Source of the DNA: Prevotella sp.
GTDB lineage: Bacteria; Bacteroidota; Bacteroidia; Bacteroidales; Bacteroidaceae
NCBI GenBank assembly: GCA_022788105.1
Contig: JALEVZ010000012.1
Span: 1 to 48,326 of the forward strand
Direction: 5' to 3'
Length of the DNA stretch: 48,326 nucleotides
Position 1 is the stretch's first letter; each line of letters starts with the position of its first letter. Both the position numbers and the translations under genes were made by a program. The notes below the pieces were generated by a model. That model was not told the DNA's origin. It did not search any database and was given only the letters and a program-made list of their open reading frames with translations. This document shows positions 36,482 through 44,388 of the stretch, one piece after another.

Positions 36482-36610
36482 CTTGGCACCGATGGCAGAG
36501 TAGGGGGATAAGTACCGCCCTCCGAGGCGGCAGCGCACCCGTCGCCACGACAGTGCTGGCGACAGCGCAAAGAAGACATTTGAAACTTAAATCGATAAAA
36601 ACTGAGGAAC

Positions 36611-37570
36611 ATGAAAAGGAAAAACATCATTCGCACCATTGCCGGCGTAGCGCTGGTCGCAGTTGCGGCTGTCGCTGGAGCCAGCTTCTACATGCTCGAC
36701 TACTCGCTCTACTCCGACAGCAACCGCACGTCGGGGGAAGACAGTTTCAACTATTTCTGCAAGACCAATCCGTCGCTGAAAGAGTGGGGCGACAGTCTGA
36801 AACGCACGGGAACGTTGCGCGACACGTTCATCGTGATGCCCGACAACAGCTGTCAGCACGCCATCTTCGCGCGCTCACCGCAGGCGGCGGGCCGCACCGC
36901 ACTGCTCGTCCACGGCTATGGCGACTGCTCCTACGGCATGCTACACATAGCCTCTATCTACAGCCGTGTGCTGGGTTACAACATCATTTTGCCCGACCTC
37001 CACGCCCACGGACAGAGCGACGGCAACGACATACAGATGGGTTGGAAAGACCGTCTTGACGTCCTGCACTGGGCAGAGGTGGCAGAGCGCATGTTTCGCA
37101 GCGAGGGCCATCCGTCGCAGATGGTGATGCACGGCGTGTCGATGGGTGCTGCCACCACCATGTGTGTGTCTGGCGAGCAGACTCCCGACTACCTACGCTG
37201 CTTTGTCGAAGACTGTGGCTACACGAGTGTGTGGGACGAGTTCCGCCACGAGTCTGCCAAGCGGTTCCATGTGCCAGCCTTCCCGCTGATGTACACCACG
37301 TCGGCACTGTGTAAGCTGCGCTACGGCTGGTCGTTCGGCGAGGCATCGCCGCTGCGTCAGGTCGCCAAGTGTCGCAAGCCTATGCTGTTCATCCACGGCG
37401 ACAACGACACGTTTGTGCCCACAGCCATGGTTTATCCTCTATATGAGGCCAAGCCACAACCCAAGCAGCTGTGGATAGCTCCGGGCAGCAGCCATGCCGC
37501 TTCGTTCAGCGACCATCCGGAAGAGTACACCAGTCGTGTGGCTGGCTTTGTGACTAAATATATTAAGTAA
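36611..37570 (+). CDS. Alpha/beta hydrolase, membrane-anchored or exported
   Basis: Encodes 319 residues. An N-terminal hydrophobic stretch (residues about 8-30) acts as a signal anchor or signal peptide. The hydrolase fold follows, with LLVHGYGDCSYG (oxyanion region), the nucleophile Ser177 in HGVSMGA, and an Asp in FIHGDNDTFVP and a His in PGSSHAASF completing the triad. Proteins like this are annotated as esterases or serine peptidase-like hydrolases (BAAT/YqkD-like); the substrate cannot be read from sequence. It stands alone between copy C of the 164-bp element and a 160-bp inverted-repeat element. Confidence 0.88.
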   Translation: MKRKNIIRTIAGVALVAVAAVAGASFYMLDYSLYSDSNRTSGEDSFNYFCKTNPSLKEWGDSLKRTGTLRDTFIVMPDNSCQHAIFARSPQAAGRTALLVHGYGDCSYGMLHIASIYSRVLGYNIILPDLHAHGQSDGNDIQMGWKDRLDVLHWAEVAERMFRSEGHPSQMVMHGVSMGAATTMCVSGEQTPDYLRCFVEDCGYTSVWDEFRHESAKRFHVPAFPLMYTTSALCKLRYGWSFGEASPLRQVAKCRKPMLFIHGDNDTFVPTAMVYPLYEAKPQPKQLWIAPGSSHAASFSDHPEEYTSRVAGFVTKYIK

Positions 37571-37730
37571 GTTTCGCATGCCTGCGGCATGCTGATTGTA
37601 AAAAAGTGTACGAGTAGACAAGCTGCTAACGTGACTTCTCAATGGCAGTTCGGACGGGCTGAACTGTAAGACAGACAGCTTGTCTACTCGTACACTTGTG
37701 TTTTATGTTGTAATCTATGTGTCAAATCAT
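37571..37730. mobile_element. 160-bp inverted-repeat element, copy 1
   Basis: The left arm (37571-37625) starts GTTTCGCATGCC and ends ACAAGCTG; the 50-bp centre is 37626-37675; the right arm begins at 37676. The inner 22 bp of both arms (for example CGAGTAGACAAGCTG) are perfectly complementary; the outer part of the right arm is not recognisable and would overlap the end of the YhcH-family gene. The segment lengths 55/50/55 match the copy at 44154. It sits between convergent genes and may also terminate transcription. Confidence 0.65.
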
Positions 37731-38171
37731 CAGTTTTCCAACCGCTTTGCGTATCTTGCCGTTGCCTATAATCGGCGCGTGGGCGTCTTCTGGAAACATG
37801 ATGTAGAACTGTCCGGGATGCACCGGCAGATATGCCTGTGCGCGTTCGCGGTAAAACGCTATGTCGCGTGCGGCGTCAAACGGTTCGGTGGCGGCCGTCG
37901 TCAGCGCGGCAAGGGGCTTCCAGCCCACTGTCTCCGATGCTGTGAGCGGTATCTGAACGTCTATGTAGCGGCGGTGAACCTCTAACGGTCGCTCCTCGGC
38001 GGGCTGCATCTCGCTGTCGTCAACGTTGATGAACACTCGCTCGCCGTCTATGGCTATGCGTCCGGCAGGGGCGTGTGCAAGATCGTGGCTGAGCACATAC
38101 TCCCACAGCAGCTCCATCTTTTCGTGCAGCGCGAAGTAGCGCTCGCGGTCTTTTATGTCGGCTATTATCAT
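37722..38171 (-). CDS. YhcH/YjgK/YiaL family protein
   Basis: Encodes 149 residues from the ATG at MIIADIKDRERYFALHEKM. Family marks are HRRYIDVQIPLTASETVGW, the His-rich cupin-like core, and the C-terminal FYIMFPEDAHAP followed by KAVGKL. Members (formerly DUF386) are cupin-like proteins often linked to sialic acid or uronate metabolism; some are proposed sugar anomerases or mutarotases. The local context, 10 bases behind a thioredoxin-like gene, does not point to a substrate. Confidence 0.88.
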   Translation of the reverse strand: MIIADIKDRERYFALHEKMELLWEYVLSHDLAHAPAGRIAIDGERVFINVDDSEMQPAEERPLEVHRRYIDVQIPLTASETVGWKPLAALTTAATEPFDAARDIAFYRERAQAYLPVHPGQFYIMFPEDAHAPIIGNGKIRKAVGKLMI

Positions 38172-38181
38172 GTCGGTGGCG

Positions 38182-39285
38182 TTAGAAACCGTATATTTCG
38201 GCAAGCTTCGCGCCGAGCTTGGCGTCGCGGAGGTCGCGTGCCACAATCTTGCCCTGCGGGTCAACGAGCAGGCTGGCAGGTATGCCTGTTATGCCGTAGG
38301 TGCTCGCTGCCAGTGACTTCCAGCCTTTAAGGTCGGACAGATGTACCCATGTGAGGCCCATCTCCTTGATGGCTTTCTGCCATGCCTCCGCCTTGCTGTC
38401 AAACGACAGGCCCACTATCTCGAAGCCCTTGCTGTGATATTTCTCGTAGTTGGCTTTCACGTTGGGCATCTCCGCGCGGCACGGTCCGCACCATGAAGCC
38501 CAGAAGTCGATGAGCACGTAGTTGCCTTTGCCGCAATATTCGCTCAGCTTGTGTGCCTTGCCGTCGGTGTCTGCCAGCTCTATGTCGGTGAACTGTTGGC
38601 CTATTATGGCGTCGGCTTTCTCCATGTCTTCCAGATGTTTACGTGCCATTTCCAGCGCAGGGTGGCTGGCGTAGGGACGCGACGGGTCGAGCAGCTCCTT
38701 CATCTGTTTCGTGTCATAGTCGGAGATGACACTTGTCAGATAGGCGGCGGGTATGAGGTTGTCTTTGTTCTCGTCCACAATCTGGCGCATAGTCTGCTCC
38801 AACTGGTCTTGCAGCGGTGACGCCTCCCGCATGATTTTCAACAGCTCGGTGTCGCGTTGCGCCTTGTCCATAGCGCCGTTGTTGAGCAGTGCGCGGTAGC
38901 GGGTGACGTATGGCGTCAGCTTGTCGGTGATGGCTTTCACTCTCTGCTGGCATTCGCCAAAGCGGTTGTTCAGCTCCGAGCCTTTCACTGTGGCTGCCGT
39001 GAGGTCTGCGGTGACAGGTTCGCCGTCGCAGAACAGCGACACGGCTTTTGCCTGCTCTGTCGTTATGGTCATGAGTGCGTTCTTCTCGCCCTTTATGTTA
39101 AGCTCGAATGTGCCGTTGGTGGCAGCTGTGCTGTCGGGTGCGGCGTTGCGTGTCGCCTCGTCGTAGAGGTAAACCCACTTTGCCGATGCGGGGCATATGC
39201 CCTTCACTGTGGTGGTAACGTCTTGTGCCGTGGCTGCCGTGAGGACTGCGAAGGCAACGATAGGAAGTGTAAGAAGTCTTTTCAT
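38182..39285 (-). CDS. TlpA-like periplasmic thiol-disulfide oxidoreductase with DUF4369
   Basis: Encodes 367 residues with a signal peptide (cleavage near TAATAQ, residue 21). Residues about 25-130 are a DUF4369-like beta domain (GTFELNIKGEKNALM), followed by a helical linker and a thioredoxin domain (residues about 230-367) with LIDFWASWCGPCR, the active-site cysteines being Cys266 and Cys269, and the cis-proline segment GITGIPASLL. Such fusions are frequent in Bacteroidota and act in periplasmic disulfide reduction or peroxide handling. It is followed after 10 bases by the YhcH-family gene, so the two are co-transcribed. Confidence 0.93.
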   Translation of the reverse strand: MKRLLTLPIVAFAVLTAATAQDVTTTVKGICPASAKWVYLYDEATRNAAPDSTAATNGTFELNIKGEKNALMTITTEQAKAVSLFCDGEPVTADLTAATVKGSELNNRFGECQQRVKAITDKLTPYVTRYRALLNNGAMDKAQRDTELLKIMREASPLQDQLEQTMRQIVDENKDNLIPAAYLTSVISDYDTKQMKELLDPSRPYASHPALEMARKHLEDMEKADAIIGQQFTDIELADTDGKAHKLSEYCGKGNYVLIDFWASWCGPCRAEMPNVKANYEKYHSKGFEIVGLSFDSKAEAWQKAIKEMGLTWVHLSDLKGWKSLAASTYGITGIPASLLVDPQGKIVARDLRDAKLGAKLAEIYGF

Positions 39286-39305
39286 TTGTTTTCTTATTAA
39301 TTAAA

Positions 39306-39332
39306 GTTACGCAGGTCCACGACTTGCGAAAC
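39306..39332. repeat. 27-bp hairpin related to the outer arm of the 160-bp element
   Basis: GTTACGCAGGTC pairs with GACTTGCGAAAC around CAC (10 of 12 positions). Its ends match the GTTTCGCA/GTTACGCA ends of the 160-bp elements. It sits in the leader of the thioredoxin-like gene. Confidence 0.45.
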
Positions 39333-39359
39333 TTCAGTTACTAACATTGTTTCTATCTG

Positions 39360-39367
39360 CAAAAGTA
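39360..39367 (-). promoter_or_regulatory. Promoter -7 element of the thioredoxin-like gene
   Basis: Minus strand TACTTTTG followed by CA; leader of about 70 bases that includes the hairpin at 39306-39332. Confidence 0.65.
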
Positions 39368-39509
39368 GCAATAAATGGCTGATTCACAAAGCGCCGCGCC
39401 AGTTTTTCGCGCGTTTGCTTTGCTATGTGTGGCTTTTTTCGTAATTTTACACCGCTTTTCGGCGGTGTCGTGTCGTAGCATTGTTGACACGAGACGGGCC
39501 AGAAAGCGT

Positions 39510-39540
39510 AGAGTGCTTGGTAAACCTCTTAAAAAACAAG
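39510..39540 (+). ncRNA. preQ1-I riboswitch
   Basis: AGAG (39510-39513) pairs with CTCT (39526-39529) as P1. The loop contains CTTG (39516-39519), which is complementary to CAAG (39537-39540) after a T-AAAAAA linker, giving the H-type pseudoknot of preQ1 class I. The order stem, loop, A-rich tail, pseudoknot strand and the lengths agree with the class. The start codon of the transporter is three bases after the last pseudoknot base, so ligand binding should hide the start. Upstream, ACACCGC/GCGGTGT (39449-39468) forms a separate hairpin. Confidence 0.82.
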
Positions 39541-39543
39541 ACT

Positions 39544-40236
39544 ATGACAAACGGAAAAAAGAATACTGTGAGCGTGCTGTTCCTGTTTTTCAGCGTGCTT
39601 TTTTGCGTCTGCCTGATTACGGCAAACGTGCTTGAGACAAAACAGATCTCTATAGGAATGTTTAACATCACGGGCGGACTGCTCGTGTTCCCGGTGTCTT
39701 ATATCATTAACGACTGTGTGTGTGAGGTGTGGGGCTACGGCAAGGCGCGCCTGCTTATCTGGCTCGGTTTTGCCATGAACTTCCTGTTCGTGGCGTTCGG
39801 AGCAGCTGCTGACGCCATCCCTGGCGCACCATATTGGCACAACGACGAGGGATTCCATGCCGTGTTCGGACTCGCTCCGCGCATCGCTGCCGCCTCGTTT
39901 GTGGCGTTTCTCGTAGGCTCGTTCGTCAACGCTTACGTGATGAGCCGCATGAAAATCAGCTCCGAGGGCCGCAACTTCTCGTTGCGCGCCATACTCAGCA
40001 CCGTGTTTGGCGAGGGTGCCGACAGCCTTATCTTCTTCCCATTGGCGCTCTATGGCGTGGTGCCTACGTCCGAGTTGCCGATATTTATCGTCACGCAGGT
40101 GGTGCTGAAGACTGTCTACGAGATTGTGGTGCTGCCCGTTACCATCTATGTAGTGAGGAAGACGAAGCAGATAGAGGACGAAGACGCCTACGACACCGAC
40201 ATGAACTACAGCGTGTGGAAGGTGTTGAGCGTGTAG
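39544..40236 (+). CDS. yhhQ: Queuosine precursor transporter, YhhQ/QPTR family
   Basis: Encodes 230 residues from the ATG directly behind the riboswitch; the frame open upstream runs through the riboswitch and is rejected. About six membrane helices are visible (VSVLFLFFSVLFCVCLITAN; GLLVFPVSYIINDCVCEVWG; LLIWLGFAMNFLFVAFG; AASFVAFLVGSFVNAYVMS; SLIFFPLALYGVVP; VVLKTVYEIVVLPVTIYVV). SYIINDCVCEVWGY and the GEGADSLIFF segment are family marks. Members import queuine precursors such as preQ0 or preQ1. The preQ1 riboswitch and queF next door support this strongly. The stop codon lies in the first unit of a tandem array. Confidence 0.93.
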   Translation: MTNGKKNTVSVLFLFFSVLFCVCLITANVLETKQISIGMFNITGGLLVFPVSYIINDCVCEVWGYGKARLLIWLGFAMNFLFVAFGAAADAIPGAPYWHNDEGFHAVFGLAPRIAAASFVAFLVGSFVNAYVMSRMKISSEGRNFSLRAILSTVFGEGADSLIFFPLALYGVVPTSELPIFIVTQVVLKTVYEIVVLPVTIYVVRKTKQIEDEDAYDTDMNYSVWKVLSV

Positions 40237-40330
40237 CAGCCGAGCGCTGCCGCGTGTAGCGACAGGCTGGATTGCGTGTAGCGATGGGCTGGATTGCGTG
40301 TAGCGATGGGTTCTGTCGCGTTTTGAGAAA
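40229..40330. repeat. 22-bp tandem array that starts at the yhhQ stop codon
   Basis: GCGTGTAGC starts at 40229, 40252, 40274 and 40296, and GCGTTTTG at 40318: steps of 23, 22, 22 and 22. In the first unit GTGTAG is the last sense codon and the stop of yhhQ. It lies between yhhQ and queF. Confidence 0.85.
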
Positions 40331-40438
40331 AGTAGAATCGAAGTATAAACCCGGCTGTCGCCGCCAGCTGTTCGCTTCTCATGGTGGGGAAGGGGACAGC
40401 CGTCATTGGCAGCGGACAGCACATTTCTATAAACTATT

Positions 40439-40900
40439 ATGGACACAAGAAAAGATGAAGGACTGCAGGCTCTCGGCGCAAAGACAAAGTACAGGGACGA
40501 CTATGCTCCCGAAGTGCTTGAGAGTTTCGTAAACAAACATCCTGGAAACGACTACTGGGTGCAGTTCAACTGCCCTGAGTTCACGTCGCTTTGCCCCATC
40601 ACCGGACAGCCCGACTTTGCGGAGATACGCATACAGTATGTGCCCGACGTGCGCATGGTGGAAAGCAAAAGCTTGAAGCTCTACCTGTTCAGCTTCCGCA
40701 ACCACGGCGACTTTCATGAAGATTGCGTCAACATCATTATGAAAGATCTTATCCGATTGATGGACCCTAAATATATAGAGGTGACGGGCATCTTTACTCC
40801 GCGCGGTGGCATCAGCATCTATCCCTTCGCCAACTATGGCCGCAAGGGCACGAAATATGAGCAGCTGGCGGAGCACAGGTTTATGAACCACAACATGTGA
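40439..40900 (+). CDS. queF: NADPH-dependent preQ0 reductase QueF
   Basis: Encodes 153 residues, the short (unimodal) QueF type. Cys52 in [10 protein letters not shown] attacks the nitrile of preQ0 and Asp59 is the proton donor; the seven-residue spacing is conserved. [21 protein letters not shown] is the QueF signature. It reduces preQ0 to preQ1 in queuosine synthesis. The gene order transporter-queF fits salvage of preQ0 from outside; queC, often between these genes in Bacteroidota, is absent here, and the tandem array takes the place. Confidence 0.95.
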   Translation: MDTRKDEGLQALGAKTKYRDDYAPEVLESFVNKHPGNDYWVQFNCPEFTSLCPITGQPDFAEIRIQYVPDVRMVESKSLKLYLFSFRNHGDFHEDCVNIIMKDLIRLMDPKYIEVTGIFTPRGGISIYPFANYGRKGTKYEQLAEHRFMNHNM

Positions 40901-40931
40901 TAAGGCTTGGACATAAAATGAAAGGACTGGC

Positions 40932-41789
40932 ATGAATATGAAACTGAAACTGATAGTCGGCGTGGTGGCAGCAGCTGTCGCGCTGACATTCGCCGCTTGT
41001 GGCAACAAGGAAAAGAACGAATCTGAGGCAGGAAAACTAACGTCGCAGCTCCTGTTGAAGAACGACAGCACGGTCTACGGACTGGTGTGCGACGGATGTA
41101 CGGACTCGGTGCTCGTGCTGCTGCCGTCTGACGACAGCGACCCGGTGAAGTATGACATCATCGATGCTACCCAAAACCACAAGGTGTTTGGTAAGTTGAA
41201 GATCGGAGACTGGGTCGGCATCGTGCTCGACCCTGACGACCCGAAGGTTGCCGACATCGTTATCGACCTCGACCAGCTTAAAGGTACGTGGTGCTATAAG
41301 GTGTTGCCGCAGTTTCGCGACATAGCATCCATGAGCAAACGCATGCAGCGTCGCATGATGAAAGACATGCCCGACTCTGTCAGACAGACGTTGCTCGTGC
41401 CGCGCGAATATGGTTTCACACTCAAACGCCAGTTCTCTGCCATACCCGTCGGATTCGTGGGCATGAGCAATTCGCTTGAAGACGAGAGTCCGGTGGTCTA
41501 CCCCGACGTGCCGTTCTATAACGAGTGGCACATCTGGAACGGCAAACTCATTCTCACCCGCGACATCGACCACGGGGGCAACCCGTCGCATAAGCATGGC
41601 GGACCGGACTGTGTCAAAAACGATACTGCCGACTTTGTGAAGATGACCGCCGACACTTTGGTGCTCGCTTTCCGCGACCACACGCAGGGATATTACCGCC
41701 ACGCCAATGCGCAGGACGTCAACAAAGAGGCGCGTGAGGCTGCTGCCAAGCAGGCAAAGAGGGCGCTCGACGCTACGAAGTCGAAGTAA
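40932..41789 (+). CDS. Lipoprotein of unknown function
   Basis: Encodes 285 residues with a lipoprotein signal ending in TFAACGNK (Cys23). The mature part has a small beta-rich domain (residues about 38-105, with VLVLLPSDDSDPVKYDIIDA and GDWVGIVLDPDDP) and a C-terminal region with YNEWHIWNGKLILTRD that looks like a lipocalin-like sheet; I recognise no named family. The C-terminus is Ala/Lys-rich (KEAREAAAKQAKRALDATKSK). It starts 31 bases after queF but no functional link is evident. The end of the gene is the first, diverged unit of a long tandem array. Confidence 0.75.
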   Translation: MNMKLKLIVGVVAAAVALTFAACGNKEKNESEAGKLTSQLLLKNDSTVYGLVCDGCTDSVLVLLPSDDSDPVKYDIIDATQNHKVFGKLKIGDWVGIVLDPDDPKVADIVIDLDQLKGTWCYKVLPQFRDIASMSKRMQRRMMKDMPDSVRQTLLVPREYGFTLKRQFSAIPVGFVGMSNSLEDESPVVYPDVPFYNEWHIWNGKLILTRDIDHGGNPSHKHGGPDCVKNDTADFVKMTADTLVLAFRDHTQGYYRHANAQDVNKEAREAAAKQAKRALDATKSK

Positions 41790-42017
41790 TGTGTGCTTGA
41801 AGTATAGCCGCTGCGCCCCCGAAGTCGAGCCGCTGCGCCCCCGAAGTCGAGCCGCTGCGCCCCCGAAGTCGAGCCGCTGCGCCCCCGAAGTCGAGCCGCT
41901 GCGCCCCCGAAGTATAGCCGCTGCGCCCCCGAAGTCGAGCCGCTGCGCCCTCGAAGTCGAGCTGCTGCGCCCTCGAAGTCGAGCCGCTGCGCCCCCGAAG
42001 TCGAAGCGTCGCGTGCT
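41776..42017. repeat. 22-bp tandem array, eleven units, including the end of a gene
   Basis: Units start at 41776, 41798, 41820, 41842, 41864, 41886, 41908, 41930, 41952, 41974 and 41996, each exactly 22 bp; most read CGAAGTCGAGCCGCTG plus C-rich bases. Unit one holds the last four codons and stop of the lipoprotein gene, and the last unit resembles unit one more than the middle ones. It is far richer in C and G than its surroundings. The rest of the 465-bp gap has only the promoter at 42081. Confidence 0.96.
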
Positions 42018-42080
42018 TGGATAAAAGCAAACAAGTTCTAAAAAAAGTGTCTTCTATGTTGCAGAATGACATTTTTTATC

Positions 42081-42088
42081 TAACTTTG
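42081..42088 (+). promoter_or_regulatory. Promoter -7 element of the carboxyltransferase gene
   Basis: TAACTTTG followed by CA, 166 bases before the ATG. The long leader (42095-42254) shows no recognised riboswitch. Confidence 0.6.
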
Positions 42089-42254
42089 CAACAAATACGG
42101 CTTTATGTGCTGTGCTAAATGCAACGACAAACCGTGTGTGGTGCGTAGCACGTAGGGTCATGGTGGCTCGCCCTAAGACGTCGGCTGGTTGGCTGACGGC
42201 AGGATAATGCTCCCAAGAAATGACAATAAAAAAAACTTTATCACATATACAAAG

Positions 42255-44027
42255 ATGAAAAAGAAAATACAATTCAGTCTCGTCTATCGCGACATGTGGC
42301 AGTCGTCTGGAAAGTTCCAGCCACGCAAAGACCAGTTGGAGCGCATCGCTCCCGTCATCATCGAAATGGGATGCTTTGCTCGTGTGGAAACCAATGGCGG
42401 CGCCTTTGAACAGGTAAACCTTCTTGCCGGCGAAAACCCCAACGACGCTGTGCGCGCATTCTGCAAGCCTTTCAACGAGGCAGGCATAAAGACTCACATG
42501 CTCGACCGCGGACTGAACGCCCTCCGTATGTACACCGTGCCCGACGATGTACGTCAGCTTATGTACAAGGTTAAGCACGCACAGGGCGTAGACATACCTC
42601 GTATCTTCTGCGGACTCAACGACGTGCGCAACATCATACCGAGCATCAAGTGGGCTGCCGAGGCAGGCATGACACCGCAGGCAACGCTCTGCATCACCAC
42701 CTCTCCTGTCCACACAGTAGAGTACTACAGCAATATCGCCGACCAAGTGATAGCTGCTGGCGCAAAAGAGATATGTCTTAAAGACATGGCGGGCATCGGA
42801 CAGCCGGCTATGTTGGGTCGTCTGACACGCACTATAAAGGAAAATCATCCCGACGTCATAATCGAATATCACGGCCACTCAGGTCCCGGACTCTCAATGG
42901 CATCTATCCTTGAGGTCTGCAACAACGGCGCCGACATCATCGACACCGCTATGGAGCCGCTGTCATGGGGTAAGGTTCACCCGGACATCATCTCTGTTCA
43001 GAGCATGCTCAAGAACGAGGGCTTCGACGTTCCGGAGATAAACATGAACGCCTACATGAAGGCTCGCTCGCTCACACAGGAGTTCATAGACGAGTGGCTC
43101 GGCTATTGGATTAACCCAGCGAACAAACATATGTCGTCGCTTCTGCTCGGATGTGGACTTCCTGGCGGCATGATGGGCTCAATGATGGCCGACCTCGGCG
43201 GCATCCGCACAGCCATTAACAACATACGTAAGAAGAAAGGCGAAGACGAACTGACCATGGACGACATGCTGGTGAAGCTCTTCAACGAGGTGGAGTATGT
43301 ATGGCCGCGCGTAGGCTATCCTCCATTGGTGACACCGTTCTCACAGTATGTGAAGAACATCGCACTCATGAACCTCCTCACTTTGGAGCAGGGCAAGGGT
43401 CGATTCGTGATGATGGACGACGCCATGTGGGGCATGATTCTCGGCAAGAGTGGCAAGATTCCTGGCACTATAGACCCCGAACTCGTGGAGCTGGCACAGA
43501 AGCAGGGCCGCGAGTTCACCGATGCCGACCCCCATACCCTTATCCCCAACGCCCTCGACGACTTCAAGAAGGAGATGGACGAGAACGGATGGGACTACGG
43601 AAAGGACAACGAAGAGCTCTTCGAGCTGGCTATGCACCCCGAGCAGTACCGCAACTACAAGAGCGGTCAGGCAAAGAAGAACTTCCTTGCAGACCTCCAG
43701 AAGATGAAGGATGCAGAGCTTGGCGCCAACCTCTCGCCCGAGCAGATCAGCGCATTCAAGCATGCTAAGGCCGACGCTATTGTCGCTCCTGTTAAGGGAC
43801 AGGTGTTCTGGGAGTTCAATGGCGAGGGCGAATGTGCTCCCACTGTAGAGCCGTTCATCGGTAAGGAGTACAAGGAAGGCGACGCTTTCTGCTGGATTCA
43901 GGCACCGTGGGGTGAGTTTGTAGAGGTTCAGGCAGCCCTCGGCGGCAAGCTTGTAGAAATCAACGCCAAGCAGGGTGCAAAGGTTCAGAAGGGCGATGTG
44001 ATTGCCTACATTGAGCGTGAGCAGTAA
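42255..44027 (+). CDS. Oxaloacetate decarboxylase/pyruvate carboxylase-type carboxyltransferase subunit
   Basis: Encodes 590 residues from the ATG at MKKKIQFSLVYRDMWQSSG. The TIM-barrel carboxyltransferase domain has RDMWQS, RVETNGG, ICLKDMAGIG with the Lys that is carboxylated in the family, and the metal-binding EYHGHSGPG. A PYC_OADA-like helical domain follows (VWPRVGYPPLVTPFSQYVKN). Residues about 505-590 are a biotinyl-like domain (APVKGQVFWEFNG to KGDVIAYIE), but the biotin site, normally (A/V)MKM or AMKT, reads QAPWGEF, with no Lys. Bacteroidota relatives carry a functional biotin site, so this subunit probably works with a separate biotin carrier, or the domain has another role. No carrier or membrane subunit is adjacent. 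Confidence 0.85.
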   Translation: MKKKIQFSLVYRDMWQSSGKFQPRKDQLERIAPVIIEMGCFARVETNGGAFEQVNLLAGENPNDAVRAFCKPFNEAGIKTHMLDRGLNALRMYTVPDDVRQLMYKVKHAQGVDIPRIFCGLNDVRNIIPSIKWAAEAGMTPQATLCITTSPVHTVEYYSNIADQVIAAGAKEICLKDMAGIGQPAMLGRLTRTIKENHPDVIIEYHGHSGPGLSMASILEVCNNGADIIDTAMEPLSWGKVHPDIISVQSMLKNEGFDVPEINMNAYMKARSLTQEFIDEWLGYWINPANKHMSSLLLGCGLPGGMMGSMMADLGGIRTAINNIRKKKGEDELTMDDMLVKLFNEVEYVWPRVGYPPLVTPFSQYVKNIALMNLLTLEQGKGRFVMMDDAMWGMILGKSGKIPGTIDPELVELAQKQGREFTDADPHTLIPNALDDFKKEMDENGWDYGKDNEELFELAMHPEQYRNYKSGQAKKNFLADLQKMKDAELGANLSPEQISAFKHAKADAIVAPVKGQVFWEFNGEGECAPTVEPFIGKEYKEGDAFCWIQAPWGEFVEVQAALGGKLVEINAKQGAKVQKGDVIAYIEREQ

Positions 44028-44075
44028 TCTCTGACGACAATACCGTTGTAACACAACATAATAACGCATGTAGAT

Positions 44076-44143
44076 GCATAACCGCAGCTGCTTCCTGTCC
44101 ACGTCATTGTGGGCGTGGCAGCGCGCGGTTATGCACCTTTTTT
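44076..44143 (+). terminator. Terminator of the carboxyltransferase gene
   Basis: GCATAACCGC (44076-44085) pairs with GCGGTTATGC (44125-44134), followed by a T-run after ACC. Confidence 0.8.
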
Positions 44144-44153
44144 ATTAACAGAA

Positions 44154-44313
44154 GTTTCGCAAGTATTCAACTTGCTGTCAGTAAACGAGTTGACAAGTAG
44201 ACAAGCTGCTACCCATACTTATCAAAGTGCAATAAAGAGTTTGAGTTGTTAAAGCAAACAGCTCGTTAACTTGTCCACTCGTTAACTATCAGCATGCCAA
44301 AGGCATGCGTAAC
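44154..44313. mobile_element. 160-bp inverted-repeat element, copy 2
   Basis: Left arm 44154-44208 (GTTTCGCAAG to ACAAGCTG), centre 44209-44258, right arm 44259-44313 (CAGCTCG to GCATGCGTAAC): 55, 50 and 55 bp. The arms are imperfectly complementary over their full length, roughly 40 of 55 positions. Copy 1 at 37571 has the same lengths. It fills most of the 361-bp gap after the carboxyltransferase gene, right behind its terminator. No gene is encoded in it. Confidence 0.75.
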
Positions 44314-44388
44314 TTAAATTATTAAGAAAACGCCTTCTTCTCCCTCTCATGCGGCCCTATTTGCGACGCCGCAACAACGAAACAGATT

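Noticed and set aside
29883..42017. Arrays of short repeats as CRISPR loci
   Set aside because: Units follow each other without spacers, are too short for CRISPR repeats, and no cas genes are present.
41707..42072. Repetitive open frames on both strands within the 22-bp array
   Set aside because: 22 is not a multiple of three, so the frames arise from the array's composition; no start site, promoter or signal supports translation.
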